Shown here in pieces: positions 54,434 through 64,000 of a stretch of 64,000 nt of DNA (the first letter of the stretch is position 1; each line of letters opens with the position of its first letter). This DNA comes from Phialocephala subalpina (taxonomy: Eukaryota > Ascomycota > Leotiomycetes > Helotiales > Mollisiaceae): assembly GCA_900073065.1 (NCBI GenBank), contig FJOG01000004.1:2013604-2077603 (forward strand). The letters run 5' to 3'. The notes beneath the pieces were generated by a model that worked only from the letters and a program-made list of their open reading frames with translations, searched no databases and was not told where the DNA came from. Made by a program: the position numbers and the translations under genes.

Positions 54434-57400
54434 CTACCAGAACCCGTCCTTGTCCACGACCTGGCTCTTCTTCTCCTTGGGAGTAGCATTGCTCATCTCA
54501 AAAACAGCGCGTTCGATGCCGTTCCGATTGAGTTGACCGACTGGATCCATTTTCTTGAGCATCTCGCACGCCGGCAAGTATAGAGCCGAAGCTACGTGCA
54601 TCTTCGATAGAGTATCAGTGGTCCATTCTGGTTCGTCGCCGAGTTCCAGAGCCTTGTTCTCCTCGAGGACTTCGTCAGCGTCGGGAGATGATATGTTGGC
54701 TTCCCACCACTGTCTCAGCTTCTCCGTAGGCGGCTCGCCGTTAGGTCCAGGTGCTCCTTGGAACACGCTGATTGACTTGCCAGGAACCTCACCACCCTGG
54801 ATGTCTAAGGACTGGACCTCGATGACCTTAAGAATAGATCTGCGATCGTCGCTCTGGTACTTCAGAACTCGCTTGACCTGGAGCTCCTGGAGCTGGAATC
54901 GATGACTCAGAGCAGTTTGCATCTCCCACAAGAGAAGTGGAGTCTTCATGTCCGGCCTTCAAAGTTGTTAGTATATTGAAGAATTGAGCGATTGGGCGTA
55001 ACTTACGGGATGTACAGAGTCTTCTCGATAGCTTCTCGAACAGCGTCGTACTTCTCCTTGACAGCCGTGGTGATTTCATACCCAGTGGCAGCAATTCGGA
55101 AGTCCCAATGTCGCATCGTACCATGGCAGTAGATGCTACCGAGCTCACGCGGGACCTTGATCTCGGTCTTGAAAGTTTCCCCATCAACCTGGACAAGGAA
55201 GAAAGGAGAATCCAAAACACTCAGATCACGGAAGTGAAACTCGTACGTCACACTCCATGTTGAAGTTGGTTGCCAGAGTGGCTTCTCCTTCTTGTTCTTG
55301 ATTGCGACAAGGTATTGCATATCTGCAGGCAAGAGGGTAAGAACGTTCGTGAAAAAACAGAATGGACCATGCTCGGTTGGCTTGAGCAATAGGGTTTGGA
55401 GGTCACGATTCTTGAACATCTTGTCTCTAGACTTGTGAAAGACATTCGAAGGAGCAAAGTCTCGCATAATGATTCGACCAAACTCGACCTGGACGACAAG
55501 TTGTCCGCGAAATGGCCGAATGGCGTTCATGAGGCCTGAGAAGTTTTCGGTAATACCGGCAACAAACTCTGGTACAGGATCTTCCGGGTCTTGCTCATTT
55601 TTGGCTGGAACTCGAGCCTGAGGTGGATCTAGAACAGGCAATCTTCCGACACCGTTTTGGTGATAAGGCTTCTTTCCCTTGTAGGTTCCTCTGCCGGCCT
55701 TCTGGTTCATTGTCTGATGGAAGGTTCTGCTCGCAACCTCATCATCCTCTTGAACCTTCTCGACGTCAGTTCCACCAACGTAAGTCCCACCTTGCTCTTC
55801 TTCGTACTGTAGTTGGGCAGCTAGTTCAGCATCCCTAACCGGAGATGGACGATAAACTTCACGTCTGTACTGTGCAGCCAGCAACTCATCAACTGAACGG
55901 CTTGGTGTTTCTTCTTCATCTTGCAGTTGAGCGGCCAGTAATGCATCATTTAGATCGCTTGGGTGATCCTCTTCATGCTGCAACTTGGCAGCCAACTCTT
56001 CATCCTGCGCAATCTGATCCAGAACGCTTTGACTTCTTGTTTGAGAAAGTGTGTCATGGGTCGCGGGAATAGCGGAAGGGCCAGATGCACCTCGATCAGC
56101 TTTCGTAATTGGCTCTGGCAACGGGGATCCATCAAGTAAGTCTCCATCGGCTGTATCATTCACTGGCTGTAGAGGTGGAGAAAAGCTAATGAGCGGCTCA
56201 TCGAGTTCTAGGGCAACACTCTGTTGCTTGACAGGCTGCATAGGGGTCCATTCGGTGTTTGGCTCCCCTTGTCTTGCTGGCTCTAAGACTGGCAAACCGA
56301 CCATAGAAACATCATCGTCCAAGATCGTGCGCGACCTGAAGTTTTCGGGGAAGCTCTGGGAGAATTGAGGGTTAGTGGGTCTTCCTTCCTTGGTGGGTGA
56401 GGGGATCCCCAGGTCGACCAAGGAAGTATTGGCGACGTTCGCCAAAGCTGCAGGGATGCTGGTTGGAGATTCGTGAGATGCTTGTGTATTGGCAGCTGGG
56501 AACAAACCAAGTGGCTGGGAGACGGATCTCGGCATTTGACTTGCCTGACGAGCAACAGGAGGTTGCGCTCTCTGTCCAGCCAAAGCTAATCCGGTAGACG
56601 TCGATCGCTTCATGGCAGAAATATTGCTATACAGAGTCGAGGAGGTCTGAGCAGGTTTTTCTTTCTTGATACGCAATAATTCAGCTACGTCGTGTTCCTC
56701 GTAAGTGTCCCATAGGGGCTTCTCTTCACACTTTGTTAGTTGTCTTCGCAAGAGTGGACTGGTAGAATATGCTTACTGTTCTTAACCTGATTGTTACCAT
56801 TGACGGTCGTGAGAGCGACAGATCCATTGGAATTGACGCCTGTAGCCCATTGCTCAATTCGTAAGGTCTTTTGACTGTTGCCACTGACACGTGGTAGGTC
56901 TGCTGGTGGGGCTCTTGGTTGTGAGACAGCACCATTTTCGAGACGAGTGAGCGAGTTGGAGAGTTGAGCTGAGCTACCGGAGTTGTTGCTGGCCTGGGTT
57001 CCGGACCGAGAAACTGCGGGCAGCAATTGTCGAGGCCGAGCTTCGGTTGTTGGTGGATTCGCATAATATCTTCGAGGATCATCCGAAAGTTCTCCCTTTG
57101 CGGAATACTTAAAGTTGACCCACTCCTTGAAGTTCAGGCCTGCACCAGAATCGGAAATAACAGAGATGTCCACTCTCTTGACTAGCTCAAAGTCTCCATT
57201 CTTGTGGTCCCAATGTGCACATCGAGCAGTGACAGAGTCAGCAAGCGTCTGCCAATCCGGAGGAAGAAGATCTCCAGCCTTGCGAATTAGACCGCCATTA
57301 ATGATAACGTGCAGGTTATCGAGGATGGTTGTTGCGAAGTAGAACTTCTTGATCTTCGTGAAGGGTACCAAGGCAAACTTGACTTTCTCGTGGCCCTCAC

Positions 57401-58653
57401 TATAAAAAAAGTGATTCACACAATAGAAGCTCTTTCGCTAGTGTATGTTAGAAATGAAAGGTATCGAGGTGTTGCAGTGTTTACTTACGTTCTTAATCAA
57501 GTTGTCGAGCTTGTAAATTACCACATCCAAACTCTGCTCATCGTTGCTTCCAATATAGAGTATGCCCTTATTGACCTGCTTTTGGAAGTCACAGCCTGTC
57601 AAACGTCCAAGTTCTTCGAGAATGGCGGCGGGGGCGATCTTTTCCAGGCGTGATGGTCTATGAGCACACGCCGACCACTTGAAGTGGAATTTGTAGGATT
57701 GGAGCGAGCTAGGATACTCCTCTTCGGCAACAATCGAGGTCTGAGAGGCTGGACTAGTGTTCTCCCCATTTTGTTTGGCACTACCTCTAGACTCCTCTTC
57801 CCACAGTGCGAGGCGGCGAATCAGACGAGAGTTAAGCTTTGAAATTTCAGAATTGTATCATGTTCCATGTTTCATGGAGTCGAAGACTTACTGCTTCCGA
57901 GACATCTAGTTCCAATTCTTCCAATTCGTCCTCAGGCACCGCGTCACCCTCATCGGTGGGAGCTTGAGAACCAAGGCCACCAGGAGCTACAGAATACGTT
58001 AGATTTGAGCCCACCATGGCGTATTATGAAAGATATACCAGAAGACTCATCATCATCATCGTCATCATCATCATCTTCTTCGTCATCTCCATTCTGGTAG
58101 GGTGGTTTATTTCCCTTGAAGCCATTCTTGAGCTCTTGCTTTATGATACCACGGAGGACACCATAAAATCCTGCAGAAATCTGTGAACTGTATTCTGCAC
58201 GGCAGCGCAGTCGAAAAGAGTGTGATTGATCATCCCATTCCAAGGAGGCGTTCTAAAGGGGGTTGTTAACCTTTGTTTCGTGCCCGCGGATGACTAAACA
58301 TTGGACGAGGATAATAGGGCAAAGAAATGTGGAATGTGGGCAACAGGAAGTCTAGTATGTAGAAAGATGATGACAAAGACATTGGGAGTCTGAAACATCC
58401 ACCGAAAGGTGAGTCCCTCCTGAAGATTGGACGATGCCACTTCGACGAAAGTGAGATAAAGCGTACTTACAAGACGGTTCTCTGCAAGGAAAGCCTTGAA
58501 GCGTTCACGCACGAGAGCGACTCCTTCAGGATGGAAGTGCCATTCGCTTGCAAAGGTGATATTTCTTTCCTTGGGAATGGCTGTTGACTTCGAGTAGGCA
58601 GTGGAAGCTACATTCGACCGCGCATGGTAATAAGGACGGTCGTATGTAGACAT
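54434..58653 (-). CDS. Large conserved fungal protein with KH-like segment and acidic LQxEE repeats
   Basis: Seven exons, complement(54434-54956, 55007-56723, 56777-57431, 57489-57836, 57892-57986, 58039-58258, 58471-58653). All joints are in phase, giving 1246 residues. Residues 62-150 include FYGVLRGIIKQELKNGFKGN and a run of nine or more Asp. Residues 210-300 contain ILEELGRLTGCDFQKQVNKG, ILYIGSNDEQSLDVVIYKL, whose alpha-beta pattern is KH-like. The middle is disordered, with four degenerate LAAQLQ-x-EE repeats (55800-56000) resembling ubiquitin-interacting helices. The C-terminal 400 residues are well structured (GQLVVQVEFGRIIMRDFAP, WSVTYEFHFRDLSVLDSPFF). It resembles fungal proteins of a DUF7905-like type; function unknown. 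The good splice sites and balanced composition argue for an active gene. Confidence 0.75.
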
Positions 58654-61600
58654 CTTGACAACGGGCAGGAGCAAGAGTGACAACACAAAGTTGATCTTCG
58701 CTGATATTTTCCTTTCCGCTGATGTATTATTGGTTTCCGCTGATATTGCTTCGGGCTGACGTCGTTCTCCGTTGAAGGATAAAGAAAGGAGCTATTGCTG
58801 TACCAATTGGGTTAGTATGACTTCCAATGATGTCGTCCGAGGTCGTCTGCGCATGAACCTACCCTTGTTGACCAGCTTGCAATTGTCTTCGCGCAGGCCA
58901 AGGCAAGACGAATAGATATCACCGTCTCAACTTACGTGACAGCCGTGATAATGTTCGCAGCCGTCGTGCACAAGACAAGACGAAGAAATATTGGCGCTGT
59001 AGACTGTCTGAGAATGAAGTCAGCATTGAATCGCCGGGTAGGCTAGGTGTGCTCGAGGTGGGGTTGGGGACTTGCCTGGGAACCAGAAGGTTACAAGCCG
59101 TTGGGGGTTGTACTCGAGACTCGAGGTCGCGTTGAAGAAGATCGAAGAAGCTCCAACGAGAGATTAGTACCCGGAGCTCAATGAGTTTCGGATAATCCAA
59201 TGTTGCACCCGATAATACTCGTCGATGCACATCCGGTTGATGCGCTCTGTTTCCTGTAGCAATGCCGCGTGAACGGGTTTTTCTCGAAAACAGGCAATAG
59301 CTACGCCGAACCGTGTTATTGTGTCTGGATCTGGTGAGTTGCAAACAACTTGTAGATGTCGATGCGGTGGGCTGGCCCCGAATGGTTGTCCAATCTGGAG
59401 GACTGTGGGAACATAGAAGCAGAATGCGCGGAACGCAATAGCTTCAGATATGAATCAATGCCACAGATCGCTCACAATATGATGAAATGCTTGCAATAAA
59501 GGTATTGTAGAAGGAGGATGGAGGAAGGAGGAAGGTAGAAGAAGAAATTGTGGTGTGTGGGTATGTTGTTGTGGAAGAAGGTGTTGTGCGAGAAGCGAGC
59601 TTTCTTTTTCGATGCGGTGGGCTGGCCCCGAATGGTTGTCCAATCTGGAGGACTGTGGGAACATAGAAGCAGAATGCGCGGAACGCAATAGCTTCAGATA
59701 TGAATCAATGCCACAGATCGCTCACAATATGATGAAATGCTTGCAATAAAGGTATTGTAGAAGGAGGATGGAGGAAGGAGGAAGGTAGAAGAAGAAATTG
59801 TGGTGTGTGGGTATGTTGTTGTGGAAGAAGGTGTTGTGCGAGAAGCGAGCTTTCTTTTTGCATCATAGCTTTCCTGGGAAGAGGCAATTGAGCCTGGGAT
59901 AGAGCTTCAATTGCAGATGCTGCGGTATTCCAGTGTTCCTTGGACAATGCAGCTTAAAAGCACAAAGTTAGAACTGATACGATTTCCCAGGAAAGGCTTA
60001 CTGATCTCAAGAGGCATATTGCAGTGAGCTTCCCCGAGGCTCTGTTGACAACCCGGTGCCAAAGCAATCTGCCTGCACAGGCCCAAGCTAATAATTCATG
60101 CCATGCCAGCGCAGCCATGTTTGGAGATTTAAAGTTCAGTAAAGCCGTCCGCAATTCCTGCATTCAGAGCTACAGGTAGCCATTCTTAGACGCTGCTTGT
60201 CTGCTTAGTTGCGATGTTTACTGCCGAAAATAGACAAAGAAGACTCGCCAATATCGAGAGGCAAGTACGAAAGAATTCAAAAGCAAAATTTATTGTTCGC
60301 GTGAACCAGACCAAATTAACAGATGACCGAAGGATATCTTTCCAGTCAATGATACCCACCATCTGGAAAGCACGCTTCTACAGTATGAAGAAAATTCGCG
60401 GCGTCTAATAAAGCGACAGCCCAGGACGTGGCTCGAGAGTAACAAAGTCGAGGCCAACTGGATGAATTGAGATTGCAAGTAGAGCAGGAGCGCACAATGG
60501 CAAGGGATATACATACTGGGAGGTATGGAACGTGTTAGATCTCGCGATCTAAATTGGACTCGGGAAAAGATGGCCACCTGACGACTCCTGAAAATCAAGC
60601 GTGAGAAGTCTCAACGACCCAGGCTTAACAAAAGCGAATATATTGAGCATGGGTCCTCAGTCCAGGTAGACAAATCAAAGCCTTCTGCAAGCGGCCAACT
60701 TGAAGACTTGAGAAAACGAGTGGTGAAGATATTGTTTCCAGATTCTGAGGCAATGAATAAGCTTGAGAGTGATACCCGCATCGGATCACCCGGGGGGCGG
60801 TTCTTGCACCGACTGTAGGATCAATCGGCCGAGCTGAAGTGAACTTGTAGCCTTTGTTCGGGACGAAGTTCTCGTCATCCTTCTCTCCTGCATCGTCGAC
60901 AGCTGCTTGGTATGCAGTTGCTTCTTTGTTCCGGCTCCTATTGCCGCCTCGAAAGTAGACTTAGGCTAGACCTTCAGATCCTGCAATCTCTCTGAGTGCC
61001 GTAAGAACTAGACAGTCTCATTCCCATAATCCATCGAAGTGACCGACATCTTCAATCTCGTAAGACTGCTTCTCGGACCTGTCCTTGTCTTCTCGAGCCC
61101 TTCTTTCTGACCAGAGCTGCCGCTTGAACCCGAATAAATGGAGGGATGTCGGTTTTCTATTCTCCACTTGGCGCAAACGGAATCTGAAAGTCCTCTAGTG
61201 CGGGACATTCAAAACTAAGATCATTGAACCAGGAAGGGAATCTCCCTTTGGCGCAAAAGCACAGTACCATTATTTCATGAGAAAACACAATTGTAGGTTC
61301 TTTACTGGAAGTCTAATAGTAGCATAAGAACTGCTCTGGGCATGAAGAATCGAGAGCTGAAGCAATTTATCAAGGCAATACAGAAGGAAATGTGTCAGAT
61401 CTATATGCATTGATCCATCTTCAACTATCGTACAAATGTACCAACCTCTCTGGGTCATTGTCCAAAAGAACACTCATGATATCATTAAAAAGCAGCGCAC
61501 GCTATGTATCAGAAACGAACGCTCCATGCATCATATCTGCCTTGCATTCTTTGCAAAGGCAATGACCTTGCCCATCTGGGGCATTCAGACCTCGTAGAAG

Positions 61601-61839
61601 AACGCCCAAGTAAGTACATCGACAAGTTTCCAATCCGTACAATAACAGCAGAAGATTAACTCCGGGACACCCATACCATGCCCCGATGTAAATGCCGCGC
61701 AGTCTTATCAGGTCGTTAAGTATCATGATTCCTCCGCTGTTCTATCCATCCATTATACACTGTATGTGCAAGCCATCCATCCATACTCTCCTATCGATCG
61801 GTTCGCTCCAGTTCGTTCGAGGTGAGTCGGAAGAGTACT
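58654..61839. other. Long gene-poor region with tandem duplication and relics
   Basis: About 3.2 kb with no intact gene. On the minus strand 60110-59870 coding-like pieces (SLGLCRQIALAPGCQQSLGE, then after a CTAAC...TTTTAAG intron ALSKEHWNTAASAIEALSQA) with an in-frame TGA suggest another decayed gene of unknown family. The 250-bp duplication at 59361-59860 interrupts it. Confidence 0.35.
59361..59860. repeat. Perfect 250-bp tandem duplication
   Basis: 59361-59610 and 59611-59860 are identical by eye base for base apart from the final position, each starting GATGCGGTGGGCTGGCCCCG. The identity implies a very recent duplication or an assembly artefact. Each unit ends in a purine-rich GGAGGA stretch and a CTTTCTTTTT tract. 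Confidence 0.9.
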
Positions 61840-63141
61840 TTATTGTGCGTCCTTGACATTCTCCTTGACGTTGAGGGCCCATTTGAGTTTGTCGAGCGTC
61901 TCCTGACTCGCCTTGACCTTCGCTTCGAACTCCTCCTCCTGAGCCTGAGCCTTCTGCTTGATGTCCTTCAACGACTGCTCCTGAGCTCGCTTGTATGCCT
62001 CGAACTCCCTGAAGATCGCCTCCTTCTCCTTCTCTGCTTTCGCGGCCGTGGCAGCAGCTTGAGCGCAAACCCCTTGAAGCATGATGATCTTCTTGTCGTC
62101 CGCCCTCCTCGCCTCGACGATTGTCTCGATCTCCTTTCTCATCTTCTTGACCGATCGCTGGACGTCCGCACCCTGATCCTTCCAATGACCTGTCAGAGTA
62201 TTGCTTCGTCCCTCGAACATAGCCGCCTTCATCTCTGCCTCCTCAACCTTTCGCCTGGTGTCCTGCTCAAGTTGCTCCATCTGATCTCTCCATCCCTTCT
62301 CCCTCTCTACCGCCTTTTCTGCTCTCTGCTTCTCGGTATCGATCTGGGCCTTCAATTCTGCAACCTGACGTTCTCTTCTCTTCAAAAGGGTTTTGTTGAC
62401 CGCCGCATCGTGTAGCTGTGCATCGTATTCCTCTCTTTGAGTCGCCAACTTTGCCTCCGCCAAAACCAACTGATTCTTATACTCGGCCGTGTTCAGGCGC
62501 TCGGAGGTTAACTCTCTTCTCATAGTATCAATCTCGTTCTGTAATTTTTCAATAACTCGTCCTGACTTCCCTAAAGTAGAACGACCAACTGCAGTGCTCC
62601 ATACCTGTCCTGGTCGTTCATTTGCTGGTGATCTTATGTGGTCGCTTCCGCTCCCACTTGTATGATTGCCGTTCGTGCTTAAACCATTCGTAATACCGTT
62701 CGCAAAACCGTTCGTGCTAATAGAACTCGTACTGACGCTGCTCGTAATGCCGTTCGTGCCGCCGGGAGTCTCTTGGATGCTCAAATTGTTGGGAGTGCTG
62801 TGCGAGCGCGTAAATTCGGAAGAGATGCGTCGAACGAGACTGCTCGCAACTGACAGACCGGTCGAGTTTGAATTGTGACGCGTGAGGGTGATATGCGAGG
62901 ATGAATTAGGTATCGGTGGGAGATATTCCGTCGTGGAGTGTGGCATCGCAGACGTCTCTAGAGATGGAGTATCCGAAGGAACCGATCTAATCGTGCTCGT
63001 CGTCTTGGACTTCTTGATTTCGCCTTTACCGTTCAGCCCGTTCATGGCGTTTCCGGAGACTGGTGAGAGACTTCGATCTGCCGCATTCGTCTTCTTCGTC
63101 TTCGATCTCCGAACTCGCTCATCTAGAACCGGTGAGTACAT
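61840..63141 (-). CDS. Coiled-coil protein, SHE3-like
   Basis: A single exon of 433 residues from the ATG at 63141. The frame is open slightly further upstream, but without ATG. Residues 1-180 are Ser/Thr/Asn-rich with repeated NGFANGITNGLSTNG-type runs. From about 190 a continuous coiled coil runs to the end (VIEKLQNEIDTMRRELTSER, LNTAEYKNQLVLAEAKLATQ, LLKRRERQVAELKAQID, VKKMRKEIETIVEARRADD). The order of these blocks is like fungal proteins annotated as SWI5-dependent HO expression protein 3, the adaptor that links mRNP to myosin V in yeast. The yeast role may not apply in a hyphal fungus. An upstream exon is possible. Confidence 0.6.
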   Translation of the reverse strand: MYSPVLDERVRRSKTKKTNAADRSLSPVSGNAMNGLNGKGEIKKSKTTSTIRSVPSDTPSLETSAMPHSTTEYLPPIPNSSSHITLTRHNSNSTGLSVASSLVRRISSEFTRSHSTPNNLSIQETPGGTNGITSSVSTSSISTNGFANGITNGLSTNGNHTSGSGSDHIRSPANERPGQVWSTAVGRSTLGKSGRVIEKLQNEIDTMRRELTSERLNTAEYKNQLVLAEAKLATQREEYDAQLHDAAVNKTLLKRRERQVAELKAQIDTEKQRAEKAVEREKGWRDQMEQLEQDTRRKVEEAEMKAAMFEGRSNTLTGHWKDQGADVQRSVKKMRKEIETIVEARRADDKKIIMLQGVCAQAAATAAKAEKEKEAIFREFEAYKRAQEQSLKDIKQKAQAQEEEFEAKVKASQETLDKLKWALNVKENVKDAQ

Positions 63142-63291
63142 GTTGCCAACAAGGAAATAAACACCAGCCAAGGTCTGCTGGAGAGCACAAAGACACGAAA
63201 ATTGGCTGCGATAAGTGATTCACACAGATCGAAATTTGTGCAACGACTCTTGATGAAGGGAAACAAAAAGAACATGCAGCCACATGCGAAC

Positions 63292-63762
63292 TTACCAAGA
63301 TAGTCGGCGTGAACGTGAACCAGCGGTGCCTGCTCGGCAAGAAGTCTCGGCGTCGAATCGTGAGCGATCGAAATGCTCATCGCTCATGTCTTCCTTCTTC
63401 TCTTTCTCCCACTCCGAGTATCCGTACCCCAACCGTCTCAGTAAGTAATTAATGCCGTGTGAAATGTCTAGAAAATACGCGAGCCTCTCCCCCTCGAGCC
63501 TCGTCTTCTCCGGCTCCCTTAAGTATTCAGCAATCGTATGGCGCACAAGATACCGCTTCAGCAATATGGCAGCTAGATTCTTCCCTTTCGGATGTGGTGA
63601 TAAAGGTTGAAGGATGGTTGGTAGATCTGGAGAAAGAGTAATCTTCGTAACGAGAGATGCGCTCTGACACAAGACCGGATCCCGGATCTCCAACTGGCGA
63701 AGAAAGGCTGACAAGGGCGCCGTGAGTGGTCGATGAGGCAACCACAACCCCTGCTGCCACAT
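63292..63762 (-). CDS. Hypothetical protein or 5' exon upstream of the SHE3-like gene
   Basis: An open frame of 156 codons contains AAILLKRYLVRHTIAEYLRE, FLDISHGINYLLRRLGYGYS and EKEKKEDMSDEHFDRSRFD, protein-like in composition. It ends at a GTAAGT (63297) followed about 120 nt later by a CAGCAG acceptor just before the SHE3-like gene. Either it is a separate small gene or its end is spliced to the downstream gene. The phases tried do not give a clean join. No family recognised. Confidence 0.35.
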   Translation of the reverse strand: MWQQGLWLPHRPLTAPLSAFLRQLEIRDPVLCQSASLVTKITLSPDLPTILQPLSPHPKGKNLAAILLKRYLVRHTIAEYLREPEKTRLEGERLAYFLDISHGINYLLRRLGYGYSEWEKEKKEDMSDEHFDRSRFDAETSCRAGTAGSRSRRLSW

Positions 63763-63796
63763 TACAGCAGATTCAAGTTAGGAGACTTTTGAGTGG

Positions 63797-63826
63797 CCCC
63801 CTGCATTATATCCTTCAATGCAGGGG
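63797..63826. repeat. 10-bp inverted repeat (hairpin)
   Basis: CCCCTGCATT and AATGCAGGGG are perfect inverted repeats separated by 10 bases. It is too short to assign and could be a terminator or transposon footprint. Confidence 0.5.
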
Positions 63827-64000
63827 ACCGCGGGTTCCTACCGATGCGCGGCATCAGATCACCATGAAACGACCCAGACGACGTTTTGTTTCCAATAGCA
63901 TGCGATATATCACTTGCTGCCATGAGAAGTTCAAGCAAGTTCCTGGGAATGCGACGGGCGGTCTGATGAGTTGCGAATATTTCATTTACTGCTAGCCGAC

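Noticed and set aside
1..64000. CRISPR arrays, bacterial operons, rRNA genes or a biosynthetic gene cluster
   Set aside because: No spaced direct repeats of CRISPR type, no Shine-Dalgarno-type organisation, no rRNA-like sequence, and no polyketide synthase, peptide synthetase or terpene cyclase motifs were seen.

Overview
The window looks like nuclear DNA of a filamentous ascomycete, most likely a leotiomycete-type Pezizomycotina. The reasons are short 45-100 nt GT-AG introns with CTAAC-like branch sites, orthologues of typical fungal genes (RTA1-like, Zn2Cys6, fungal bZIP, MTD1, RPF2), and many relics whose premature stops look like RIP (C to T / G to A) damage. Gene models were built by hand from reading frames and splice signals; no homology search was run. 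There are two assembly gaps (11171-12099 and 26185-26860).

Layout. 1-11170 has no intact gene but several decayed ones: a RING-like gene, a glutamine-rich 5' end, a secreted-protein gene, and two copies of a glycine-rich RRM gene. 12216-21569 is a dense intact island: a one-TM protein (-), a PlsC acyltransferase (-), a bZIP factor (+), eIF3d (+) and a prenylcysteine-oxidase-like flavoprotein (+). 21885-29800 is a second decay zone: a relic of the oxidase 3' end, an inactivated STAND-N/LRR gene, an AT-rich inverted-repeat element, an Argonaute-like fragment cut by a gap, and a third RRM relic. 30149-44395 is a housekeeping island: MTD1 (-), MMS19/MET18 (+), SPC2 (-), EMC3 (+), a BTB protein (+), RPF2 (-) and PXMP4/PMP24 (+). 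It is followed by a small unknown protein (-), a 17-bp minisatellite, a P-loop NTPase relic, an RTA1-like protein (+), a Zn2Cys6 regulator (+), a low-complexity ORF (+), a 1246-residue conserved unknown protein (-), a perfect 250-bp tandem duplication, and a SHE3-like coiled-coil protein (-).

How the genes relate. There is no metabolic cluster. Several intact genes serve membranes and translation: SPC2 and EMC3 (ER protein processing and insertion, sharing a divergent promoter of about 200 bp), PlsC, PXMP4, RTA1, eIF3d and RPF2. MMS19 supports cytosolic Fe-S protein assembly, and MTD1 supports one-carbon metabolism. The striking theme is the contrast between intact conserved genes and neighbouring relics broken mostly by CAG/CAA-to-stop or TGG-to-stop changes. 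The relics include immune-receptor-like (STAND/LRR, P-loop) and RNA-silencing-like (PAZ) sequences.
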